Positions 1-6,387 of a stretch of 7,505 nucleotides of DNA are shown one piece after another. The notes beneath the pieces were generated by a model, which was not told where the DNA came from, ran no database searches, and saw nothing but the letters and a program-made list of their open reading frames with translations. The position numbers and the translations under genes were made by a program. Numbering within the stretch: the first letter of the stretch is position 1; each line of letters starts with the position of its first letter. Source of the DNA: Cellvibrio sp. (GTDB taxonomy: Bacteria; Pseudomonadota; Gammaproteobacteria; Pseudomonadales; Cellvibrionaceae); the NCBI GenBank assembly GCA_003524365.1, contig DQHS01000220.1, positions 1 to 7,505 on the forward strand, read 5' to 3'.

Positions 1-3000
1 TCAAGTACGATTTCCCGGCAGCCTGGAATTCGCCAATTAATACGGGAATGCCTTTATCGACATACTGTTCTTTCAGCAGCTGGAACTCTGAGTCAGTGTA
101 TCCTTCTGCGGGAAAACCGACGTTCCGACTCGGGTTTCCCGCATAGTGGTAAGCCGAACCCCAAAAATATTTCGTATTGCCCCATGATTGATCGGTGTGG
201 ATGATCGTAAACAGCGAAGGCGTGTAGTTATGGTATTCGACCATTATACGATCGGGGGTTGAGTCTATTGGCATAGTGGTAAGCCACGAAAAGTGCCCAC
301 CGCCCTGCAGCACCAGCCAGCGATTGGTGTTGTTGCCGCCCACCGCGCGAACCGCATTAACGAACGTCTGGTAGTACGCCATCAGTGTGTTCATCTGGGT
401 GGGGTTATGAGCATTGGGCTCGTTCGCAGCGGCAAAGAGCAGACGGTTGTCATAACCGGCGAACGCGGTTGCGATCTGGGTCCAGTAAGAGTGCATCTTC
501 GCGTCTATTTCCGGATCGACTGTATTCCCGATGTTGTTTTCCATCCATCCGCCATCCCAGTGAATGTTGATCACGACATGCATTCCCGCAGCGATGCTCC
601 AATCCACCGCCTGCTTGACCTGGGCCATGTATGCCGGATTGATCTGATAGGTGACAGGATCGGCATTGAAGTTCCACGCACAGGGGATGCGGACAGCGTT
701 AAACCCGGCATTAGCAGCGGTGGTGAATACCGCTTGGGTGGGTGACGGGAAACCCCAGGTGGACTCGAAGGTGTTTCCGAGATTGAAGCCATAGGTGGGC
801 GTCGGCAGCGGCGAGTTGGCACCGGATGAACTCCCTTGACTTGAGGAGCTCATTGCGCTGGATAAACTGGCTTCACTCGATGAGCTTATTTGACTTGAAG
901 AGCTTATTGCACTGGATAAAGCAGCCTCGCTCGATGAAATCATTTGGCTTGAAGAACTCGCTTCACTCGATGAGCTGGCTTGACTCGATGAGCTGGCTTG
1001 ACTCGATGAACTCGACTCACTTGATGAGCTGGTTTGACTCGATGAGCTCGACTCACTTGATGAGCCGGCTTCGATGTTATAAAGAACACCACGTCCGCCT
1101 CCTGAGAAGAAAACTCTGCCATAGACATTGTGGTCTGCAGCCATATGGCCTATTCCGCCAAACTGGTTGTTGTCATCGTTGATTCGAACCCAGGTTTCAC
1201 CCATATCATCGGAGCGGTACGCCCCATAAATTCCATTGACGGTACCCCCCATAAAGACAGTCGCTGAATAGGCAGAGTCCGGAGCAGGTACACCCAGAGC
1301 AACAGCCTCGGCACCAAACATTACTGGTGCTTGCCATGATGGATCTCTACCGTCCCAAACCGATTGCATAGCGGTCAACTTGACCCAGGTAACACCAGAA
1401 TCGGTGGAGCGAAACAGGCTATTACCATCAGCGATCCATACCTCGCCCTCAACATAGGGATTTACAGCAATACTGGTATCGTGAAAGTAATTACCACGCA
1501 GTGTGAGCGCTGAATCTGTGCTCTGTATGAAGGTCTGACCACCATCATGGGAGTAGAAGAACTTAGCGTCTGATGCTCTCCACCACGCACCACCATGGTC
1601 ATAGGCATAAACTATGTCAGGGTTTTGGCGATCGGCAGCCATGTGATAACCACGATTCACACCTATTCCGGTCACCAGAGCAGGCAAATTAGTCACGTGC
1701 CAACTGACGCCATTATCCGTGGTGTAATAAGGAATTGAATTTGACTGGGCCCACACAAGCTGGCCCGGTGCGGACACCGCCACGTTAGACTGCCCGGAGT
1801 AGTTGCCCTCAAGTCCCGGTGGAAAGGATGGGAACGCACTCCATGTCACGCCGGCATCTAAAGAATATGAGCCCGGTGCATTGCCAGCGGGATGCCCGAT
1901 AGTGGCAATGTACTCTGGGTTCGACCAGGCCATATCCACGCTATGCGCAGTACCTAATGCCAGGTTGCCTTTAGGCCCCAAGGTTGGCGTGGTTGTTAAG
2001 GAGGTATGTACCTGAGTACCGATATCCATAGAACTATTGAGCAGATAGTAAGGTGCACCTGCGGGCGGCGTTACCATCGCAACGCTGGCGGTCTCTTCTA
2101 TCCCTTCAATCATTTCATACCAAATAGGATCAGGGTCTGAGGCATTCATGGTGTGCCAAACACCGCCGCCATGAACATGGAGAATGTGGTCAGGATTAGA
2201 GGGATCGATTTCAACATCATCAATCCAACCGGATACGTGACCATCGGGGACATGCGGTTTAAAGCCGGAGATTTCCCGCCAGGTAGCCCCTGCATCATCG
2301 GAGAGTGCAACGACAGGTACACCGTCCCAAAGCCCCCATGAATTTGTGATGCCCAAGGCAATGCGGGTGGTAGCACCCGTACCAGAAACAGACAGTCCGC
2401 CAAAACCGAAGCTTGTCCACTGCGTAGGATCATAACTTTTCAGCAGAGTCCATGTAGAACCATCGTATTTATACAACCGCGATGGGCCACCAGCACCAGG
2501 CCCAGCCCCCATAGTAAAGGCGACATAGAGCATGCCATCAGCGGCTCTCGTCATATGAGGAATGTGATAACCCGATATCGGTGTCTCTACACCAACCCAG
2601 GATTGGCCGCCATCGGACGACTTGTAAATGTTGTGTGGAAGGTCAGCAATTTCTGCATAGTCAGGCGAAACGGTCGCGTAGATCGATTGAGTAGCCGATC
2701 CACCACCAACGGACGAGGTATCAAAGAGTACGATACCCACACCCATTGGGCGAGTTAGCCATAACTCACCACCACTGTAATCCGACTCAGCCATGACCAC
2801 CGGGGATAGACTTGTTACTTGGGACCAAGTCAGCCCACTGTCGGTACTTTTCCAGAGACCTGCCGTGCGAGTGCCATAGAACAGTGTCGATGGGAGGTTT
2901 GGATCCACCATCATGCGCTCGCCTATTGCCCGACCCTGATGGTTTGAACCAACAGGAAATGGAAGCTGAACATGAGTCCAGGTATCACCACGGTCTGACG

Positions 3001-3919
3001 ATATAGAGAGTCTTCCGTTTCCATCGCCAATATATAAACCATTACTCATATAGACTTTATTATCGTCAGTTGGGTCGAGAGCCATAGTCTCTGATCCCAT
3101 ATAACGCCCCTCAGTCACGCCAAAGCTGTCGGTGATTGGAGTCCACTCGGTAGCATCATGATTCCAGCGATAAGCGCCGCCAATATCGGTTCTCGCAAAA
3201 AGGAGATTGGCGGTGGTGGGATGAAAGACTAGTCCGGGCACATAGCCACCACCACCAATCTTTACATTGACCCAATCCTGCGCGTTCGCTGCGCTGGACG
3301 AACTGGCTGTGCTTGAGAAGCTAGCCTCACTCGATGAGTTCATTTGGCTCGATGAACTCACTTGACTCGATGAGCTTATTTGACTTGATGAGCTTATTTG
3401 ACTCGATGAGCTTATTTGACTCGATGAGTTCATCGCACTGGATAAACCAACTGCACTTGATGAGCTCATTGGACTTGATGAGCTCATGGCGCTGGATGAG
3501 ACAACCTCACTTGATGAGCTCATTTGACTTGAAGAGCTTGCCACATTGGATGAGATAGCTGCACTCGATGAGCTCATTTGACTTGAAGAGCTCATCGCAC
3601 TGGATAAGACAACTCCATTCGCCGAACTTGTTTGATCTGAAGAACTCGTCACACTTGAGACGCTAACGTCATTCGCTGAACTCATTTGACTTGATGAACT
3701 CATCACGCTTGACAAACCACCGTCAGCACCTAAGCTCATTTGACTTGAAGAGCTCGCCACAATTGCAGAGCTAATGTCATTCGAAGAGCTCATTTGAATT
3801 GACGAGTTCATCGCACTTGATGAGCTCTTCTGACTGGATGAACCCGAACCTGAATTACCACCACCGCAACCTACCAATGAAACAGCAGCAATAGTAAATA
3901 TAAATATTTTTTTATTCAT
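1..3919 (-). CDS. Surface lipoprotein with GH74 and GH5 catalytic domains (3' end off window)
   Basis: A secreted two-enzyme protein, probably an endo-xyloglucanase plus an endo-beta-1,4-glucanase, of which 1306 residues are visible. The frame is open from ATG 3919 to the left edge. Residues 1-18 are a lipoprotein signal peptide (MNKK, a hydrophobic run, lipobox LVGC, Cys18); Gly at +2 fits outer-membrane sorting. A Ser-rich tether follows (19-213). GH74 spans about 215-950, with the hallmark RTDIGGAYRW (Asp245), nine Asp-boxes such as STDSGLTW and SDDMGETW, GIEE, and a MDIG motif (Asp632) aligned with the second catalytic Asp. After a second linker (951-1035), GH5 starts at GFNLGNT (1044) and shows Arg1077, His1120 (HWDGGW), Asn1166-Glu1167 (NEP, acid/base), His1230, Tyr1232 and Glu1297 (IGEF, nucleophile). 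The last ~50 residues of GH5 are missing. An AAGG ribosome site lies 8 nt before the ATG. No carbohydrate-binding module is visible. The family calls are firm; substrate and GH5 subfamily are inferred. Confidence 0.93.
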   Translation of the reverse strand, partial: MNKKIFIFTIAAVSLVGCGGGNSGSGSSSQKSSSSAMNSSIQMSSSNDISSAIVASSSSQMSLGADGGLSSVMSSSSQMSSANDVSVSSVTSSSDQTSSANGVVLSSAMSSSSQMSSSSAAISSNVASSSSQMSSSSEVVSSSAMSSSSPMSSSSAVGLSSAMNSSSQISSSSQISSSSQISSSSQVSSSSQMNSSSEASFSSTASSSSAANAQDWVNVKIGGGGYVPGLVFHPTTANLLFARTDIGGAYRWNHDATEWTPITDSFGVTEGRYMGSETMALDPTDDNKVYMSNGLYIGDGNGRLSISSDRGDTWTHVQLPFPVGSNHQGRAIGERMMVDPNLPSTLFYGTRTAGLWKSTDSGLTWSQVTSLSPVVMAESDYSGGELWLTRPMGVGIVLFDTSSVGGGSATQSIYATVSPDYAEIADLPHNIYKSSDGGQSWVGVETPISGYHIPHMTRAADGMLYVAFTMGAGPGAGGPSRLYKYDGSTWTLLKSYDPTQWTSFGFGGLSVSGTGATTRIALGITNSWGLWDGVPVVALSDDAGATWREISGFKPHVPDGHVSGWIDDVEIDPSNPDHILHVHGGGVWHTMNASDPDPIWYEMIEGIEETASVAMVTPPAGAPYYLLNSSMDIGTQVHTSLTTTPTLGPKGNLALGTAHSVDMAWSNPEYIATIGHPAGNAPGSYSLDAGVTWSAFPSFPPGLEGNYSGQSNVAVSAPGQLVWAQSNSIPYYTTDNGVSWHVTNLPALVTGIGVNRGYHMAADRQNPDIVYAYDHGGAWWRASDAKFFYSHDGGQTFIQSTDSALTLRGNYFHDTSIAVNPYVEGEVWIADGNSLFRSTDSGVTWVKLTAMQSVWDGRDPSWQAPVMFGAEAVALGVPAPDSAYSATVFMGGTVNGIYGAYRSDDMGETWVRINDDNNQFGGIGHMAADHNVYGRVFFSGGGRGVLYNIEAGSSSESSSSSQTSSSSESSSSSQASSSSQASSSSEASSSSQMISSSEAALSSAISSSSQISSSSEASLSSAMSSSSQGSSSGANSPLPTPTYGFNLGNTFESTWGFPSPTQAVFTTAANAGFNAVRIPCAWNFNADPVTYQINPAYMAQVKQAVDWSIAAGMHVVINIHWDGGWMENNIGNTVDPEIDAKMHSYWTQIATAFAGYDNRLLFAAANEPNAHNPTQMNTLMAYYQTFVNAVRAVGGNNTNRWLVLQGGGHFSWLTTMPIDSTPDRIMVEYHNYTPSLFTIIHTDQSWGNTKYFWGSAYHYAGNPSRNVGFPAEGYTDSEFQLLKEQYVDKGIPVLIGEFQAAGKSYL
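815..1069 (-). repeat. Ser-rich linker between GH74 and GH5
   Basis: This stretch codes for residues 951-1035. It begins right after the GH74 end (RGVLYNIEAG), consists of SSSSQ/SSSSE hexapeptide units including two exact SSSSQA copies, and ends at GANSPLPTPT before GH5. It is the same style as the N-terminal tether but less than half as long, and shares 18-bp DNA units with it (variants of a GACTCGATGAG core), so the two probably arose by the same repeat expansion. Confidence 0.9.
3281..3865 (-). repeat. Ser-rich N-terminal tether built from ~18-bp units
   Basis: This stretch codes for residues 19-213 of the hydrolase, between the lipidated Cys18 and GH74. It is mostly runs of SSSSQM, SSSSQI and SSSSE with short breaks. 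Near 3355-3430 four hexapeptide units (SSSSQI/V) follow each other as near-identical 18-bp DNA repeats. Further from GH74 the units are degenerate (for example SSANDVSVSS). Such linkers are flexible, protease-tolerant spacers in secreted enzymes of Cellvibrio-type bacteria. About 195 residues is long for one, and its place directly after a lipidated Cys suggests it holds the catalytic domains well away from the membrane. Confidence 0.9.
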
Positions 3920-3927
3920 ATGTATGG

Positions 3928-3931
3928 CCTT
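3928..3931 (-). promoter_or_regulatory. Ribosome binding site of the GH74-GH5 gene
   Basis: AAGG on the minus strand lies 8 nt before ATG 3919. It supports this start, which also gives a complete lipoprotein signal peptide. The ~60 nt upstream is AT-rich and contains a GATAAT -10-like string at about 3951-3956, but I could not pair it with a convincing -35 box. Confidence 0.6.
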
Positions 3932-3970
3932 GAAGAGAAACACTGTTTTTTTATTATCAAAAAATGTAAA

Positions 3971-3984
3971 AGCAAGAGCTTGCT
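3971..3984. promoter_or_regulatory. Inverted repeat AGCAAG-AG-CTTGCT
   Basis: Perfect 6-bp arms around 2 bp, 52 bp upstream of the hydrolase start codon. It may be an operator half or a small hairpin in the leader; the sequence does not decide. It sits beside the string CAAAAAATGTAA (3958-3969), which recurs upstream of the regulator. Confidence 0.35.
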
Positions 3985-4018
3985 AATCATTTCGCGCAAC
4001 AACGACATTTTTAAAGCA

Positions 4019-4034
4019 CACAGAATCATCTGTG
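4019..4034. promoter_or_regulatory. Inverted repeat CACAGA-ATCA-TCTGTG
   Basis: Perfect 6-bp arms with a 4-bp centre, 100 bp upstream of the hydrolase start. The arms face the wrong way for a CRP site (TGTGA-N6-TCACA), so a CRP call is not justified. The position fits an operator or activator site of the hydrolase promoter. Confidence 0.35.
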
Positions 4035-4102
4035 AACCTTTTCAATTTCCGGTTTAATATTCCATCTCAACATTAGGATCTTTCATAAAGAAACAGCCCA
4101 TG

Positions 4103-4120
4103 GTGTGGGGAACCCCACAC
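4103..4120. promoter_or_regulatory. 18-bp GC-rich inverted repeat
   Basis: GTGTGGGGAACCCCACAC has perfect 8-bp arms around a 2-bp centre and stands out in AT-rich surroundings. No T-run follows it on either strand (A-rich on its plus side), so it is not itself an intrinsic terminator. It directly abuts the T-tract of the minus-strand terminator at 4121-4161. A protein-binding site or a leader hairpin are both possible. Part of it (TGTGGGGTTC on the minus strand reading) recurs at 4283-4292 on the plus strand. Confidence 0.45.
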
Positions 4121-4161
4121 AAAAAATAAAAAAGGCTGCAAGCAAGGGGCTTCTTGCAGCC
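4121..4161 (-). terminator. Intrinsic terminator in the hydrolase upstream region
   Basis: On the minus strand a 9-bp stem (GGCTGCAAG / CTTGCAGCC, plus positions 4134-4142 and 4153-4161) with a 10-nt loop is followed by a T-run of six, an A, and six more T. This is a strong classical terminator. It would stop a transcript coming from the right, but no convincing minus-strand gene lies between 4162 and 5117. It could end a small RNA or a decayed gene, or act as an attenuator if the hydrolase transcript starts upstream of it. Confidence 0.8.
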
Positions 4162-4770
4162 ATAAACCAACACTAATAACTGGAGTAATTAGCACTGGGA
4201 ACACTTACTGCAAATATCCCTGATCAGCGCTCACGGCTAACGTGACCACATGACGTAATTCATCAGGCGATGCTTAATCTGCTGTGGGGTTCAACTCAGG
4301 ATTCCGCCCGTGGCTAAGCAATAGGCAGGACCTAAACAACTTGCCAAATCTAATGCTTACCCCCCCTTCTATTTGAAAACTCCTAATTTCTACTGCAAGT
4401 AACCCAAGACACCCGTACTTAACATTTTTTATTTGTAAGGGGTTGTAATCACCAGAAGCCAGGAGCTTGGATAAATGCAATTTGATCACTCGACCGAAAG
4501 ATAACTTTATTATCCAACCGCTCAGTGTCTCTGCGTTTTCTAGTCGTTTATTTTTCTACTTATTACCCTGACGATAGCCAGTCATGCAAATCAACAGAAT
4601 CAATCAAAATTAAAACAAGCTTAAAATAGCAAAAGCAGTCATTAAACAAATCAACAACAGAAACAATAAATAGCACTTTCATGATTGTGTTATTTTTTTG
4701 CATTTATGATGCTCATCAGGGGCTATAAGGGCAGGCTCTAGAACCACAGAAAATGAAACAGCGCAAACCG
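4162..4770. other. Intergenic region without a supported gene
   Basis: AT-rich sequence between the two divergent genes. Open frames here are short and lack ribosome sites. A minus-strand frame from GTG 4489 to TAA 4274 continues after the stop for 22 more codons (ending QGYLQ) to a TAA at 4205, 44 nt before the terminator, so a decayed gene tail is conceivable. TACTGCAA occurs at 4206 and 4391 within a 15-bp near-repeat (13 of 15 equal) and again at 4922. A small inverted repeat TGATG-CT-CATCA lies at 4707-4718. No tRNA or known RNA fold was recognised. Confidence 0.5.
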
Positions 4771-4810
4771 GCAGAGAGAAATAATAGGTAGCAGATAGAA
4801 ATAATAGATA
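4771..4810. repeat. Two-copy 20-bp tandem repeat
   Basis: Two adjacent 20-bp units (4771-4790 and 4791-4810) agree at 18 of 20 positions, with common core GAAATAATAG. A further GAAGAAGG purine tract follows. Twenty base pairs is about two helical turns, so a protein contacting both units would sit on one DNA face; AraC-family proteins bind direct repeats of about this spacing. It may equally be a slippage duplication in purine-rich DNA. It lies about 310 bp upstream of the regulator start. Confidence 0.55.
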
Positions 4811-4904
4811 GAAGAAGGAAGATACAAAGGGCCAAGGGTAATCAATGACTTTTCATTAGACTGGATAATGCCAAAGGAATAAAATCCGCCGTAATTACAA
4901 AAAA

Positions 4905-4939
4905 TGTAATAGTTGAATTTTTACTGCAATAAGTTGAAT
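4905..4939 (+). promoter_or_regulatory. Direct repeats 21 bp apart, candidate AraC-type operator
   Basis: TGTAATAGTTGAAT (4905-4918) and TGCAATAAGTTGAAT (4925-4939) match apart from one inserted base and one substitution; the AGTTGAAT cores are exactly 21 bp apart. The second copy contains the possible -35 box of the regulator promoter. AraC-family activators typically bind two direct half-sites about 21 bp apart, the proximal one touching the -35 box. This suggests autoregulation, but binding is inferred. Confidence 0.4.
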
Positions 4940-4961
4940 CGCCCCCTCTCATTGTTATCAA
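4934..4961 (+). promoter_or_regulatory. Possible sigma-70 promoter of the regulator gene
   Basis: TTGAAT (4934-4939) and TATCAA (4956-4961) are separated by 16 bp; each matches four of six consensus positions. This would leave a 5' leader of about 150 nt before ATG 5118, containing a small inverted repeat GCATT-CC-AATGC (5005-5016). The weak match fits an activator-dependent promoter, but chance matches are common in AT-rich DNA. Confidence 0.3.
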
Positions 4962-5117
4962 ATAGCGCCAACCTACAGGCTTATCAACATAACTTAACCC
5001 GTTAGCATTCCAATGCGACGGTTATGCAATTGATTTAAATGATCAAAGAAAGCTATGCTATAAAAGGTCAACATCTACCTCCTTATTCCAAAACAATAAC
5101 TCATATGAGATCAAGCT

Positions 5118-6281
5118 ATGCTCTTGTTCTATCGAAAGGCAATGCTAACAATCACTTGCGGACTTCTGATAAGTTTGGCTTTGTGTTATTTCGCATGGAA
5201 ATTGGCTTTTTTACACTCCCCACTACTTCCCGCAGAAGAAAGCAAATATCCTTGGATTCTCACTACAACCTCTGACATTTATTGGGGAGGCAAATCAACA
5301 ATTACAGTAGATGAAGATCGTTTTGGTATTGATTACAGATTTATGCTTGACCCTCTGGCAAACAATACAACTGCAAGTGCAGCAATTGAATTTGTCGGTC
5401 AAGACAATAAACTTGCACTTGTTAATTTAAACGGCTTTGAGAAATTAAAGTTTAATGTTAAGTGCACTCCAGCTAACACTTTGGCATTGGCAGTGTTTAT
5501 TCCTGACGAGCGCGTCTCCAAACTGGATGATGTCGGCACTTTTCGCTTTCCTCTTACCCACTTTGCCTGCCAGCCAAACTGGACCGAAGTTGTCATTGAC
5601 CTCCGTCACCTTGAAACACCACAGTGGTGGTACGGACAACACAACCTGAGCCTTTCCCAAACCACATACGATTTGACGAAGGTAGCCAAAATATCAATTA
5701 CCAACACCTTCCAATCACCTAAAAGTGTCGAGTCTCGGCTGCAGATTAGTGAACTCAACATATATGGGCATAATTGGTTTTACTTGTACTTAGTTGGTGG
5801 GCTATTAATAACCTCATGGGGAGGAATTATTTTTTGGCTTTTCAGAGCACATACTTCTGCCCTCACCAATGACCTTAGAGAAAGACTTCAAAAAGATCGC
5901 CCAGTAGTTGCGTATCAGGCACTGTCAATGGAGCCGCACAAAGATAAAGAAAGCAGTGCTGTCTTGCGCCTCATGGCAACCGAATACTCCAACCCCGAAC
6001 TAAGCTTGGAAAGCGCCGCAAGTAAGTTGAGCATAAGCCGTGGCAAAATTAACGAAATATTAAAATCCGAGCTTGGATATACATTTACTACTTATCTTAA
6101 TAGAGTTCGGCTATCCGAAGCGGCAAGATTGCTATCCGAAAAAGATGCCGCCAATATTGCTGAGATAGCCTATTTGGTGGGCTATAAAAATGTATCTTAT
6201 TTTAATAAGTTATTTAAAACTGAATATGGTTGCACTCCAAAAGTATTTAAAGAGGTATGCCCTCCGAATGAGGAAGGCTGA
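5118..6281 (+). CDS. Membrane-spanning AraC-family transcriptional regulator
   Basis: A 387-residue one-component sensor. Arg6 and Lys7 precede a first transmembrane helix (about 10-30). Residues 31-218 are a hydrophilic, beta-rich extracytoplasmic region with strand-like runs ending in W-x-E-V-V-I-D-L (155-162) and QWWYG (169-173), similar in feel to galactose-binding/CBM-like jelly rolls; that fold is inferred. A second helix follows (220-242), then a linker and a C-terminal AraC DNA-binding domain (about 284-383). Its first helix-turn-helix is near LSLESAASKLSISRGKINEI, and the second carries IAEIAYLVGYKNVSYFNKLF, the family's signature segment. An in-frame TGA at 5106 limits the start; ATG 5118 has only weak GAGA 7 nt upstream. 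ATG 5142 is an alternative but would lose the positive N-terminal flank of the helix. Because it is divergent from the GH74-GH5 gene, that gene is its most likely target, with a saccharide as likely ligand (inference). Confidence 0.9.
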   Translation: MLLFYRKAMLTITCGLLISLALCYFAWKLAFLHSPLLPAEESKYPWILTTTSDIYWGGKSTITVDEDRFGIDYRFMLDPLANNTTASAAIEFVGQDNKLALVNLNGFEKLKFNVKCTPANTLALAVFIPDERVSKLDDVGTFRFPLTHFACQPNWTEVVIDLRHLETPQWWYGQHNLSLSQTTYDLTKVAKISITNTFQSPKSVESRLQISELNIYGHNWFYLYLVGGLLITSWGGIIFWLFRAHTSALTNDLRERLQKDRPVVAYQALSMEPHKDKESSAVLRLMATEYSNPELSLESAASKLSISRGKINEILKSELGYTFTTYLNRVRLSEAARLLSEKDAANIAEIAYLVGYKNVSYFNKLFKTEYGCTPKVFKEVCPPNEEG

Positions 6282-6347
6282 TTGCAAAAATCACACGTTC
6301 GGCGTTTTACAATCCGGAAACCTTAGAGAGCACTAATTGTGATTAAT

Positions 6348-6387
6348 GGCAACAAGTAGGCATTACTACTTGTTGCCTTAATTTTAT
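6348..6387 (+). terminator. Intrinsic terminator shared by convergent genes
   Basis: An 11-bp perfect stem (GGCAACAAGTA / TACTTGTTGCC, arms 6348-6358 and 6367-6377) with an 8-nt loop is followed on the plus strand by TTAATTTTAT. It lies 66 nt after the regulator's stop and starts 10 nt beyond the stop of the convergent small gene. The T-run is good for the plus strand; on the minus strand the following ATTAATC is poor, so termination there is less certain. Confidence 0.75.

Noticed and set aside
293..745. Plus-strand 150-residue frame
   Set aside because: It lies opposite the GH5 domain, whose motifs clearly establish the minus strand as coding.
826..1182. Plus-strand 118-residue frame rich in SMSWLDSM-type repeats
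   Set aside because: It is the antisense reading of the Ser-rich linker; the repetition comes from the linker codons and no ribosome site is seen.
3334..3558. Plus-strand 74-residue repetitive frame
   Set aside because: Antisense reading of the N-terminal Ser tether, same reason.
3322..3850. CRISPR-like short repeats
   Set aside because: Units are contiguous 18-bp codon repeats in frame within a gene, with no unique spacers.
4019..4034. CRP binding site
   Set aside because: The arms read CACAGA...TCTGTG, not TGTGA-N6-TCACA, so the consensus orientation is wrong.
4103..4120. Second intrinsic terminator
   Set aside because: The stem is good but no T-run follows on either strand; the T-tract beside it belongs to the 4134-4161 hairpin.
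4226..4330. Integron attC-like site (GGCTAAC, GTGGCTAAGC strings)
   Set aside because: The strings do not match the RYYYAAC / GTTRRRY core pair and no cassette structure or integrase is present.
4274..4489. 71-residue minus-strand gene
   Set aside because: GTG start, no ribosome site, no recognisable domain; kept only as a possible remnant.
5039..5275. 78-residue plus-strand frame overlapping the regulator
   Set aside because: It overlaps the regulator's first transmembrane region in another frame and has no ribosome site or domain.
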